A stretch of DNA of 64,000 nt from Entophlyctis helioformis (Eukaryota > Chytridiomycota > Chytridiomycetes > Chytridiales > Chytriomycetaceae). The notes under the pieces are model-generated. The model had not been told where the DNA came from and made no database searches. It worked only from the letters and a program-made list of their open reading frames with translations. Both the position numbers and the translations under genes were made by a program. Location: positions 124,001 through 188,000 of the forward strand of contig JAHLKH010000011.1 of NCBI GenBank assembly GCA_025526915.1. The letters run 5' to 3'. Below, piece after piece: positions 9,968 through 20,637 of the stretch (position 1 is its first letter; every line of letters begins with the position of its first letter).

Positions 9968-11911
9968 ATGCTCGTGTCCAACCTCGTTCTCGCTCTCGCT
10001 GCTGCCGCCACCTCGGTCGTTGCCCACCCTGCGGCCTCGCACCAGCAGCGACCTCCACCACGTCCACCGCCGCTCGGTTGGCAAGGATCTGCCGCACTTT
10101 TACCCCGAGCCCGTGTACGAGGCTGTTGATCTCGAGGCTGCCAAGGGCCGGTCGTTTGCCAAGGTGTCCGAGTCGCAGTCGGTCTCCACCGGCCTGCAGT
10201 TCCTCGCCGACAAGCTCGGCCTTGCCTCGTCCGAGATCGCCGTCGACAACAAGTACACCGACGCCACCGGCGTCACGCACGTCTACGTCTCGCAGCTCAT
10301 TGACGGCGTGCGTGTCGGCAACCACAACGCCGCCGTGCACCTCAAGAACGGCGCCGTGCTCACGTTCTCGTCGTCGTTTGGCGCTCAGGGCCAGATCTCC
10401 AAGCGCGGCCTGACCGTCGCCCGTCCGTCGGCCACCATCAGCACCAGAACCGCCATTGCGGCTGGTATTGCGGCTGTCGGTGACGACCTTGCTCTCAACA
10501 CCAACGCTCCCGTCATCCAGGAGTACCTCCAGGTGCCCGGCGGCAAGCTCGCGTATGCGCACACGTTTGAGCTCAAGAATGAGCTGGGCAGCAAGTGGGT
10601 CCAGGTGTCTGTGGATGCTGCCACTGGTGAGTTTGGATGATCGATGCTTGTCAGCCCTGCTTGCCTGCCTGCCTGCCCGCTTGTCCAGTGCACACTCTAG
10701 ATGAGCACGGCTTGAATGCGCTGACACATCCCACATCGCACATCGCAGGCAAGGTCATTGACGTTGTCGACTTTGTCAACGACGCCTCCTTCCGCGTCAT
10801 CCCCCTCCCCAAGCTCAACCCGCTCGACGGCTTTGAGCTTGTTGCCAACCCCGAGAACGCCGCAGCTTCTCCTCGCGGCTGGAACGACGACGGCACCACC
10901 AAGTTCACCGACACGCGCGGCAACAACGTCAACGCGCAGGTGTACAACGTCCGCCCTGCTCTGTACGGCAAGGCCAACGCCAACGGCACGTTCGAGACGG
11001 CATGGAACTCGACTGCCGCTCCCAGCACCCCAGCCAACCGCCAGACCAGTGCTGTCCAGCTGTTCTACATTGCCAACACGGTGCACGACATCACGTACCA
11101 GTACGGCTTCACCGAGGCGGCCGGCAACTTCCAGAAGAACAACTTCAACAAGGGCGGTGCGGGCAACGACGCCGTCCAGCTCAACGTGCTCGCCGGCGGC
11201 ACCAACAACGCCAACTTTGCGACTCCCGCCGACGGCCAGGCACCCACGATGAACATGTACCCGTTCACGCTCACGACGCCCAACCGCGACGGTGGTCTTG
11301 ACTCGGTGATCCCGATCCACGAGTACTTCCACGGCGTGTCCAACCGCATGACGGGCGGCTCGCGCAACGGCCGCTGCCTGCAGCAGACGCAGGGCGGCAG
11401 CATGGGCGAGGGCTGGTCCGACTTTTTCGGTCTGGTGTTCACGGCCAAGCCGACCGACACGGCCACGACCAAGATCCCCGTCGGCGTGTATGCCACCGGC
11501 CGTCCCAACGGCATCCGCTCGTTCCCGTACTCCACCGACCTGACTGTCAACCCGCTCAAGTACGGCGACATCAAGACGCGCACCGAGGTGCACGACGGCG
11601 GTGAGGTGTGGGTCGCTCTCCTCTGGGAGGTGTACTGGAACCTCGTCAACAAGTACGGCTTCAACGCCAACCTGTACGACGCCAAGTCGACGGCCGGCAA
11701 CATTGTCGCCACCCAGCTCGTCATTGGTGGTCTCGCCCAGCAGCCGTGCAACCCCACGTTCCTCCAGGCTCGTGACGCCATCCTTGCTGCCGACGCGTCC
11801 ATCTACGGCGGCAAGTACAAGTGCGATATCTGGGCTGGATTCGCCAAGCGCGGTGCTGGCAGCGCTGCTTCGGGCACCACCAACAGCTTCACTCTTCCCG
11901 CTGGCTGCTAG
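9968..11911 (+). CDS. fungalysin, secreted M36 metalloprotease
   Basis: This is an extracellular zinc endopeptidase made as a preproprotein. The signal peptide MLVSNLVLALAAAATSVVAH is followed by a propeptide (HRRSVGKDLPHFYPEPVYE...) and the catalytic domain. The zinc site HEYFH (HExxH) lies in IPIHEYFHGVSNRMTGG, with the downstream glutamate ligand in GEGWSDFFG. Two exons, 9968-10626 and 10749-11911, joined at GTGAG...CGCAG, give about 605 residues, normal for the family. One extra base at about 10049 (CAGCAG-C-GACCTC) shifts signal peptide and propeptide out of frame. No intron fits, so this is probably a sequence error or a recent lesion. An AATAAA lies 68 bp after the stop. Such proteases are often expanded in chytrids. 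Confidence 0.93.
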
Positions 11912-12067
11912 GCAGCTGGGGCTCCTGGACAGCCATGCCAACCATGTACCAGTAGTGCACCACCAGTGTCTCCAAAGAATAAACTGAGCATTGTCTCGAA
12001 GACCTTATTGGATCTGGATGACCTGGATCTGGATGACCCCCACGGACTGCGCTTCGTTCAAGCTCTA

Positions 12068-12077
12068 GTCACGTGAC
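12068..12077. promoter_or_regulatory. palindromic E-box GTCACGTGAC
   Basis: A perfect 10-bp palindrome with a CACGTG core, the class bound by Cbf1/USF/TFE-type bHLH-zip factors. It is 10 bp upstream of TATAAAT (12088-12094), so it probably belongs to the promoter of the gene at 12455. Confidence 0.5.
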
Positions 12078-12087
12078 TGTTGTGATG

Positions 12088-12094
12088 TATAAAT
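12088..12094 (+). promoter_or_regulatory. TATA box near E-box
   Basis: TATAAAT directly downstream of the GTCACGTGAC palindrome. It is some 360 bp before the next plausible ATG (12455), so a long leader or an unseen exon is implied. Confidence 0.4.
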
Positions 12095-12454
12095 TTGGGA
12101 ACAGCTCGCGATTTCGTTGACATTTGGTAAGAAATTTGACTCCCGCCCGACGGTACCGAGCTTGCTGCCGACCAGCTTGCTCCTCATGACGGCGGAAGAG
12201 AAACATGTCATTTAAGAACGTACTGGACCCATCCGTGCCAGCTGCGTCCCGTTATGGCCAAACATTCCCTTCACTGCGTCTTGTCTGCGAGCTGTCTGTG
12301 AGCTGTCTACAGCTGTCTGCGGCTGTCTGAGTTGAGCGGTGCTTTTTTCTTCAGTTGAGCTCGTGGAGGCTGGCGGTGACGTCGACGCTGCGCTTGCTGG
12401 CTGGGGGCGAGTGCCTCAGCCCACTTTGCCCACGCATCCACATCAGCCGTCCAG

Positions 12455-12554
12455 ATGCCCAAGCGCCGCAATAAGATCTCAAAGTCGACCGAGACTGCCC
12501 AGGACATCTGGCACTATGCGACGCAGGTGCGCATGATGCCTGCCTGCCTGCCCG

Positions 12555-12598
<44 letters not shown>

Positions 12599-13474
12599 GC
12601 GGTGACAGTCTGAGATGGATGGCAGAGCAGTGGCAGACTCACGCCTCCCATGCCTCCAGCCCAACCCACTGTCAACGCACCAGGCAGACTTCACCAACAA
12701 GTCGAATGAAGTCGCTGAGCGGCGTCTGAGATCGCGCATTGAGCTGCGCGATCATGTCTGGTTCCTGGGCTATGAGAATGCCGACCTACTGTACCGTCGC
12801 AAGAGGTGTGTGTCTTCTCTGACCGTCTGTATGACTACCTGCCTGTCTGCCTGTCTGCCTGCCTGCCTGGCCAGGCGGACGGCATTGCTGCAGCGGCGGC
12901 TATACCAGCGCGAATGCCAAACCTGATCTGATCTCTCGTTCGTTCACATCCATGGCCTCTGTCCACATCGCGCAATGCCTGCCCAATGCAACCAAGGCTG
13001 CTGGACCCGCTGACGGTCGAGCCACGCACATCCGTCGACGGGTAAGCCGACGTGCAATACTGGCGCCCTGCCGTGCAGATCCAACAGACACCAACGCGAT
13101 GCATGGCCCAATCCTCCAGAACACCAACAGCGTCCACCAACACGACGGCATTTGCTCTTCCAGGCTTTGACATTCGCGCCACAAAGCTGCCCGAGGTCGC
13201 TGGCTGCCCAACGCAGTACGACGACCCTGCTGGCTTCGCGTACTCATCCGACTCGCTCACCAAGATCGTCTCTGCCCCGCGACCGCACATCAAGCGCCAC
13301 TACGACATCTTCCTCCTCCCGAGCGAGCAGTGCAAGCGCACAGGCATCCAGACATTCAGAGACTACCCAGGCAGCCAGCCGTATCCGGGCCATCCTGGAT
13401 ACACGGACAACGATCGTATGGTGCTGCATCGCAAGATCGACGGTGGACTGACGATCCCTGTTGCTGGCGAGTAG
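12455..13474 (+). CDS. unrecognised multi-exon protein
   Basis: Exon 1 (12455-12526) encodes MPKRRNKISKSTETAQDIW... Exon 2 (12684-12805) encodes ADFTNKSNEVAERRLRSRIE...LLYRRKR. Exon 3 (from 12876) continues RTALLQRRLYQRECQ. The last segment ends ...FDIRATKLPEVAGCPTQY... through DNDRMVLHRKIDGGLTIPVAGE with TAG at 13472-13474. The joins between about 12925 and 13165 are not resolved: a LLDPLTVEPRTSVDG segment (about 12993-13038) seems exonic but no phase-keeping splice path is evident. I recognise no domain. Splice sites and natural codon composition support a real gene. Confidence 0.45.
12538..12598. repeat. (TGCC)n microsatellite in an intron
   Basis: About 15 tandem TGCC/CCTG units, interrupted once by CCCG, just after the donor GTGCGC of the gene at 12455. 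Shorter CCTG tracts recur in other introns (for example 12838-12870 and 15330-15385). Confidence 0.8.
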
Positions 13475-13717
13475 AGCCCGTCTATCGCTTGCGCTCCCTT
13501 GGCTTTCATGCTCGTTGTTGCACCATTGCAAATCCCCCGATTACCACGCCCTCCTCCTCCCTCTCTTCATAGACTCGTATCATGCCGTTCACCCGCAATA
13601 CACCACCGCTCTTGTTGGCTTTTGTGTTGTGGTGATCACCGAGTCGGTCACGCGAGACCACAAGACCCGTCACGCTTGCCTTGCTTTTGCAACGTTCATG
13701 TCAGCTCGCTCGTCACA

Positions 13718-15004
13718 ATGCCGCACGCTCTTGTCTACGGTGGTGCAGGCGCTCTTGGCCGCTCGGTTGTATCGCAGTTCCGCCAGGCAAACTGGGCAAG
13801 TGCCTCCCCCTGCCTGCCACCCTGGCCAGTCGCTGTGTACTGACCTGTTCACCGTCAACGTGCTTGATGACGACGATAACGACGACGATAACGGCACGAT
13901 AGACGGTCGTCTCGCTCGACTTTGCCAAGAACGACGACGCCCACACCAACATCCTGCTGGACAAGGCTTCCGCCAGCAGCCTGTCCGCATCCGGCTCTCG
14001 CATCCTTGCCGATGTGTCGTCTGCCCTGCCTGCCAACACCAAGCTTGATGCCATCATCACAGTGGCTGGCGGCTGGGCCGGTGGTAACCTGGCCGACGAC
14101 TCGCTCTTTGAGAGCACCGAGATGATGATCAGCCAGAGTGTGCACACATCCATCATTGCCGCCAAGCTGGCTGCTCGGCACCTGCGCGAGTGAGTGGGGC
14201 CGGGCTCTGTGGCCGGGATCTGGTTGTGTAATCGTCCGATGCAGGCTGACTGGTGGTGTCAAGGGGCGGTCTGTTGACGCTGACTGGTGCAAGTGCGGCG
14301 ACCCACGGCACTCCTGGTATGTGGCCGCTTGTGCTTGGCGGTTGATGGCTGGATCTGTGCTTGGCTGACAGTCGGATGGCTTGGCAGGCATGGTGAGAAT
14401 GGGCGAGAGGGCGAGATAACACAGCGCTGGATGGCTAACTGTATGGCTGGCTGGGCGGCTGTCTTGCTGGCTGGATGCGGCTAGATTGCGTACGGCATGG
14501 CTAAGGCTGCTGTGCACCAACTCGTCAAGTCTGCTGCTGGCCCCAACAGCGGCCTTCCCGCCGGTGCCAAGGTCACCGCGTACGTCCACCGTGATGCCTG
14601 GCATGGTCGTTCTGACATGGGGCTCGTGACTCACTAACCTTGCGTCGCTGTCCGATCGGTCTTGCAGCATTCTCCCGTAAGTGGCACCAGATCCCTTGCC
14701 GGCCATCGGCAGCAGACTGACATGCTTGGCTCGCAGGATCACGCTCGACACGCCCATGAACCGCAAGTTTATGGCTGATGCCGACACGTCGACGTGGACT
14801 CCTCTCGACGATATTTCGAGGTATGGACCCGGTTGGCACTGATCGCCGCGCTGGTATTGCCCGATCTGACCCAATGCAACATGCACATGTACGGCGAGCA
14901 GCAAGTTCCTGGCATGGGCCGAAAGCAAGGAGGCGGTCGACAGTGGCTCGCTGTTCCGTCTTGTCACGGCCAACTCCAAGACCGACTTTGTCCCCGTCAT
15001 CTGA
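13718..15004 (+). CDS. QDPR: dihydropteridine reductase-like short-chain dehydrogenase
   Basis: This is an NADH-dependent SDR that in animals regenerates tetrahydrobiopterin. The nucleotide-binding start MPHALVYGGAGALGRSVV, the AGGWAGGN motif, the catalytic YGMAK and LDTPMNRKFM follow human QDPR closely, and the protein ends ...VTANSKTDFVPVI. The first intron (13796-13912) is GC-AG (GCAAGT). Exons follow from 13913 to 14189, then one around GGLLTLTGASAATHG. A 9-nt microexon (14668-14676, CATTCTCCC) supplies Ile-Leu-Pro, then 14737-14820 and 14902-15004. The join before IAYGMAK (about 14319-14485) is not a clean GT-AG. Whether this fungus makes biopterin is not shown here. Confidence 0.88.
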
Positions 15005-15096
15005 TCGATCGCTGCCTTCTGCTCTGTGGAAATGAACATCTCCCGCCTCTTGCTTCGCATCTTCATCATCCGACATTCAGACGCGGAGCAGAAGCG

Positions 15097-18000
15097 ATGC
15101 TGGGGTACTTTCTGATTGCGCTGGTGTTTGCCGTCATGGGCGGCATCGTCGGCGTGCTGCTCGACTACTTTGGCAACCGCAAGACGTTCCCGTGGTACGT
15201 CCAGGCCACCTGCTTCATCTCCTTCTTTTTCCCCTTCACCATCATCGTCATCCTGCCCGTCGACCTGGCATCGGTAAGCTCAGTCTGCTCTTGCTTGCTC
15301 GCTTGCTTGCATCTCCCGTCTGTCCGCCTGCTTGTGCGCCTGCCTGCCACTGCGCATGCATGCCTGCATGCCTGCCCGCCTGTGCTTGTGCGGATGCGCT
15401 CTTTGTGGCCAGGCTGCAGTGGCAGCCGACGGATCTGGTCTGCACACCCTGGTCTGGGTTTCCGACTGCCCCTCACAATGACCAGCACGAGTGACTGACC
15501 GACAGACCAACGAACCGATTGGCTGGCTGGCGACACCACACCACACGACACAACACGACAGACACGGTACAGAGACTGCTCCGCCAGCAATGCCACGATC
15601 ACCGAAATAGACTGCGACATGCCGCTCGCATACGTCTCTGAAGACTTTCTGTACGGCTTCTGGCAGGTCGTCTACTGGATCACATTCAATGTGCAGATGT
15701 GAGCCATTGTTTCTCTCCCGTCCGGCGGGTCGCACGAGACCGACTGACTGTGAAATGCGCAGGTTCATTGTGCCGGTGATGCAGGGATACGTGCGATCGG
15801 GAGAGATCACCTTCTTCCGTCGCTTCAAGTCGGGTGTCATGGAAAACATCACGTTCTATGCCATCTGCGGCGGTGTTGGTCTCATCTTTGTTCTCTACGC
15901 CATCTTTGGCCTCCACATTTCTGCGTGAGTCACTCGCTCCCTCTCGCTCAATCTCTCTGCCACTCATTGTTTGTCGCGCAGAGTGGCGACTGACTGCAGG
16001 AAACAGGTCGGATCTCATCACATTGGCCATCCCAGCTGCCAACGCGTACGGCTTGGTGCTGCTGACGATTCTGATGGGATATGGACTTGTGGAGATCCCA
16101 CGAGGCTTGTGGTACAATGCGGATGTGCAGTGGGTGATGCGGTACCTCGAGTACAAGGCGCCGAAGCTCAAGGAGGCGTGTCTGGACTCCGAGGCCGAGA
16201 TCTACCAGGTCGCTCGTGTAAGCCACTCAACTCGAGCGCTGTCAAAAGAGCAAAGACAATGGCTGGCTGACCGCAGGCTGACGAGTTACTGGCAGCTCAT
16301 TGGACACGCCTCTCGCAAGATTCCAAACGGCGATCCGTTGCGTCCACTGGTTGACAAAATGATGGAAAAGGTAGGATGGCAAGCCATGCTGACCGAGCGT
16401 CCGGCTGTGATGCTGACGATGACATGCAACCACAGTGCCCGTTGGCTCTCCAGCAACGCGCCATTGGAGACGAAGGAGACGATCTGCCTCCTGCGTTTAC
16501 GCGCGACAAGCTCATTGACCTGCATGCACGCATCCGTCGTGCTGCCTTTGCCGACGAGCGCAACCAAGCGTGAGTGCCTTTGTAAACTTGCCCACTGCTT
16601 TGCCGTCACTCACTTTGTGCTTGTTCACACCAGACAATTGCGATACTTGCTCCAGCACGCCTTTGTTTGCCAAGACATTGTTGCCAACCGAGCCAGCAAG
16701 GACAGGTGAGCACCGCGCGTACGAAACATGCTCATACGCCGAGCACTAAGCACTGGCTGATAAACAGGCGGTTCAAGTCGGTGTTCCTGACTGTGCCCGA
16801 CACCGATCCATACAAGGACCAGAAGCTGCAGGCGTACTGGTGGTGGCTTGTCTGGATCAAACCGATTGCCATGCGCGCGCTCTGCGTCACGTGCATCGTG
16901 CTGTCGGCACTTGTTGTGTGGTCGGAATCCACGTTCCAGATCACGTCTGTGCGTCTGTCCATTCCCTCGCTGTTTCTCGAGCCTGGTCGTGTGACGTACG
17001 GCGCTTTGGAGGTACGCTTGTAGCACCAAGCCAGTACACGGAGGAGTGGCGCATCAAGACTGACCTGATTGCATCTGGGCAGATCTTTTCGGTTGCATTT
17101 GTGTGCTACATGTGCACGTGCACGTACTCGACGCTCCTCAACATCAACATCTTTGAGTACTACCAAATGGTTCCTGAGCACCACACCGACGAAGTCTCGA
17201 TGCTGTTTGTTGGCGCGTATCTCTGGTAATGGCTCGTCGTGATTCACATCGCATTCCAAAGAGGCTAACGATTGCACGGCATCTTGCGCAGCAAACTCAC
17301 GTTCCCGCTCTGCTACAACTTCCTGAACATGGGTGGTCTGGCTGAAGGCAAAGCCACCAACACGACCCAAGTCGACTACTCGTCATCGCCCGTATTCATT
17401 CAGGTCTGATTCTCTCGCCAGTCTCTGCCTAGCTTTGTGAATCCAGTGTATCAATCGCACTCACACTGCACGACATGGCACGGCGCGGCATGCAGTACCT
17501 CGGACCAGCCGTCAATCTCACGCCGCTCTTTGGATCTGGTTACAACGATTGGGTCGCACACCTGATTCTAATCACGTGTGTCATCATCATTCTCAACCTC
17601 CACGGCCGTATCCTGCGTCTGTTCCGCATCGACCACTACTTTTACGAGCCGCACAAGTCCAATGGCGTGGACACTGAGGAGGGTCAATCCATCATCCAAC
17701 AATGTGAGTCTTGCGCCGCGCATTCACACACAAACACGCACCAGAGTTGGTGGATGAGCACAAAACTGATGTGCGTATGGACACAGCACGCGCGATTGAG
17801 GAACGCAGACTGCAACGTGGCGGTGCTGCTGGCGGACATGATGCAGCGCCATCAGCAGCCACGTCGCGCTACCAGGGCCAGTCACGCAACGCGCGAGAGC
17901 TGGTCGAAAGATACAAGAACCGAAGCCGCGATACCGGCAATGCGGCCATTGATCGGCTGGCGACATCTTCGACCGGCGGCCCGATTGCGTCAGCATCCAC

Positions 18001-18619
18001 TGCCGCTGCAGGTGCAGCTGCAGGAGGACAGTCGGGCAACCGGTTCGCACTCAAGAGCCTGAATGTTGGTGGGCTGTTTGGCAGCGGGTATCAGCGTGCC
18101 AATGTCAACGGCGACGATGACGATCAAGAGGGCCTTGTTGCCGGTGCGGCTGGGTTTGCTGGATCCGGCGCTGGTGGTGCCGGTGTCAAGTCTGCGCGCA
18201 AGTTTGGCCTGCGGGCGTCCAATGAGTCGCTGCCGATCGCGCCGGGATCAGGACATGCTGGACAGGCGACTCCGCAGCAGCCGCAACAGCAGCAGCCAGC
18301 CAAATCTGCGTTTGGGGCATTCGGGCTCGATGCGTTCAAGAGCACGGCATTAGGATCCATAATCGGCGGCAAGCCGATGCCAGGGACACCCAGCGGAGCC
18401 AGCGGCAGCCACCTGCCTCCCCCACCGTCGGGTGGTGGCCATGGGGTTGGTGGCGCAGCTGGCAGGTCTGTGTCTGCAGGGCCTGCGTTCCACACGGCCT
18501 CTGGCTCCAGCAACGCACCGCTGTTTCCGCCGTCGTCGGCAGGCGGATCGCGGCAGCACACGCCAGCGCCGTCCTCCAAGCCAGCACCGAAACGCGGCGG
18601 GTTGTTTGACGGACTGTGA
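15097..18619 (+). CDS. LMBR1-domain membrane protein, LMBRD2-like
   Basis: This is a polytopic LMBR1-family protein. The N-terminus MLGYFLIALVFAVMGGIVGV begins a run of hydrophobic segments. Family landmarks in order are ILPVDLAS, DFLYGFWQVVYW, IVPVMQGYVRSG, AANAYGLVLLTILMGYGLVE, ALVVWSESTF, FEYYQMVPEHHTDE and ELVERYKNR near the C-terminal region. Clear exons include 15097-15273, 15562-15698, 15763-15924 and a last exon from about 17787. Two junctions (about 15925-16003 and 16218-16277) do not keep phase as written. After the conserved part comes a tail of ~220 residues rich in Gly, Ser, Pro and Gln that animal LMBRD2 lacks. Animal homologues are linked to GPCR signalling; the fungal role is unknown. 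Confidence 0.85.
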
Positions 18620-18759
18620 CAGCCTTGGTCACTCATGCATGCAGCAGTAGCGGGGATGGCAGTGGTGGTCGTCGCGGCAGCGATAAATGAAAAGGTTGAA
18701 AGAGGTCGCAGGTGGTTCAGTAGTGTTGCAATTATGTGTACGTAGAGACTGTATGAGGT

Positions 18760-20400
18760 TCAGGGCGACGGTGCTTGATGTGAGCCGTATGCTCCGTTCA
18801 GCAGCAGCAAGTAGTGTGCGAGAATTGCTGCAAGGATAGGCAGGGAAACTGGCGCAAAGCATTGCCGTGTTAGTCGAATGTGTGGCGGGGTGTGGAGCGA
18901 CAAACGAGGGAAGCGTGAGGGAAGCGGCTCACTAAAGTAGACGAGGAAACTGGTGCCGCGCGACTTGGTGCGCGTGCGATGCAGTCTCTGTTCGAGCACC
19001 TTGAGCTATGGTGGACAATCAGCACAAGTCCGGCATGAGCCAGCAGCATGTGGCAGCCAGCCACTCACGAGCTCTTGCTTTTCGTCCAGCGTAGACATGC
19101 GGTCTTCGAGCCGTTGCTGCAGAGTCGTCATCTTTTCCGACGAGGCCAGGTGCACCTGCTCAAGTCGTCTGAACCGCTCAAGCACGTCCAGGTTCTTTGA
19201 CTGGGCCTCACTGAGTTGTCGCAGCAGAGACTGAGCAAGCAAGAGTTAGGATGGGCTGGCTAGCAGAGACGGCCGCATGGTCACACACCATGTTCTTGGC
19301 TTCAATATCCTGGAACTGCTTCGTGACTCGCTGCAGTTCGGCAGTCTTGTCGCGTAAAGCACTCTGGTGTTGGATACCGCCGTGTCAGCTTAGATGGAGG
19401 GCCGGTTTGCATCGAGCACGAGAATGCAAACCTCCATGAGGGTCAGCTTGCCCTTGTACGCGTCAGACAGCCTTGAAAAGTCCTGCATCTTCTGCGCCAC
19501 ACTGTCGAGGGTACCATGGCATGGGATGGCATAGACACGACGAGAACTGTCAGATCCGCAGCCGCAGCTTGCCAAACAACCAACACCATCGCACCTTCCT
19601 AATGCACCAGACTCGGCAGCCGCTGCAGCCATAGGCGTCATCGAGCTAGGCGTGCCGGATCGTGCACTCTCTGCACCGCGATGCCGCAGACTCGCCTCGC
19701 TGTCGCTGCCCTCGTCATCTCCATCGTCATCGTCGTCGCTGTCGAAAGCGTTGTACGACATGATGGCATTGTTTGAGCGTGCGAGCTCCACAAACGCCAT
19801 GAGCGAGTTCCAGTACTGCGTGAGTGCCGCCTTTTGCTCAAACGACACGCACAGGAACAGGTGCACGCCCCTGCCCGTGTTGAACTGGACGGCTGTGGCA
19901 AGCGAGTCGTCACGCTCGCCCATGACGAGACCAATGTCGATAAAGGTGATGTGCTCGATCGAGTCGAGGCGTGTCCACGACACGGCTTCGGGTGGCAGCT
20001 CGGTGGGGTCTGGCGCAAGCGAGACGTCGGCGTGTGTGATGGACAGACACACAGCAGAGCGGCGCTCGAACGAGGGCGAAAGCTCGGTCAGACGGAAGGT
20101 GCGGCCCAGAAGTGCACGGCGGTCGATGGCCCTGCTTGTGCTGGCAGGTAGAGTCGCAGATGCAGGGGTCTGCTGGCGAGACAAGCCAGCAGCAGGCGCC
20201 GGTGGCCGTGTGGATGCCGACGACACAGAGGGTGACCGTGCGGCGGCGGCGGCAGCAGCAGCAGCAGCGTGAGAGGCGGCGTGGGCGACGTGTGCCGCAG
20301 CCATGGACGGCAGGGCAGGCACGGCAGGGGCAGCATCGGCCACCGACTGCGCAGACTGCGGCACGAGCGGCTGTCTCGACGGACGAGCGCTGATGCTCAT
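18760..20400 (-). CDS. coiled-coil protein with C-terminal membrane anchor, unrecognised
   Basis: The start MSISARPSRQ (ATG at 20400) leads into an Ala/Ser-rich disordered region (poly-Ala near residue 45), then a folded part (LLGRTFRLTELSPSFERRSAVCLSI...) that could be a PH/GRAM-like domain, and an acidic Asp stretch. Small downstream exons encode a coiled coil (KTAELQRVTKQFQDIEAKNM, SLLRQLSEAQSKNLDVLERF). The last exon ends in one hydrophobic segment, LPILAAILAHYLLLLNGAYG, followed by a short polar tail, which looks like a tail anchor into ER or mitochondrial outer membrane. Introns separate the coiled-coil exons (about 18860-19390). I do not recognise an orthologue. Confidence 0.6.
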
Positions 20401-20637
20401 TGCAGATCCGGGTTGGTCGAGTTGGTCGCAAAGTCGCCAACAGCGGGCCAAGAGCAAATGGTTCGGCTGCGGATCTGCGGGTGTCTGACTGATGTCTTGC
20501 TGGTGCCTTGCGGGTGCCTTGCGGGTGTCTGGCAGATGCTGCACAGGCTGACACGATGGCACGCATGCTGGCAGTTCAAGCAAGGGCACTCGGCTTACAG
20601 CGGCGTCGTGGCAGGCGCAAGCAGCCGATCCAACTAC

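Larger units (their letters stand above)
11912..12454. other. intergenic region with a candidate promoter
   Basis: It contains AATAAA (11979-11984), a short repeat of GGATCTGGATGACC (about 12010-12038), a palindromic E-box and a TATA box (listed separately), then GAGCTGTCTG-type repeats near 12290-12325. No gene seen. Confidence 0.5.

Noticed and set aside
10697..11941. 414-residue ORF on the minus strand across fungalysin
   Set aside because: It is antisense to a clear M36 protease. The open frame is a by-product of GC-rich codon bias, and no family resemblance is seen.
13855..15069. 404-residue minus-strand ORF over QDPR
   Set aside because: It crosses confirmed introns and exons of the plus-strand gene and has no coherent protein character.
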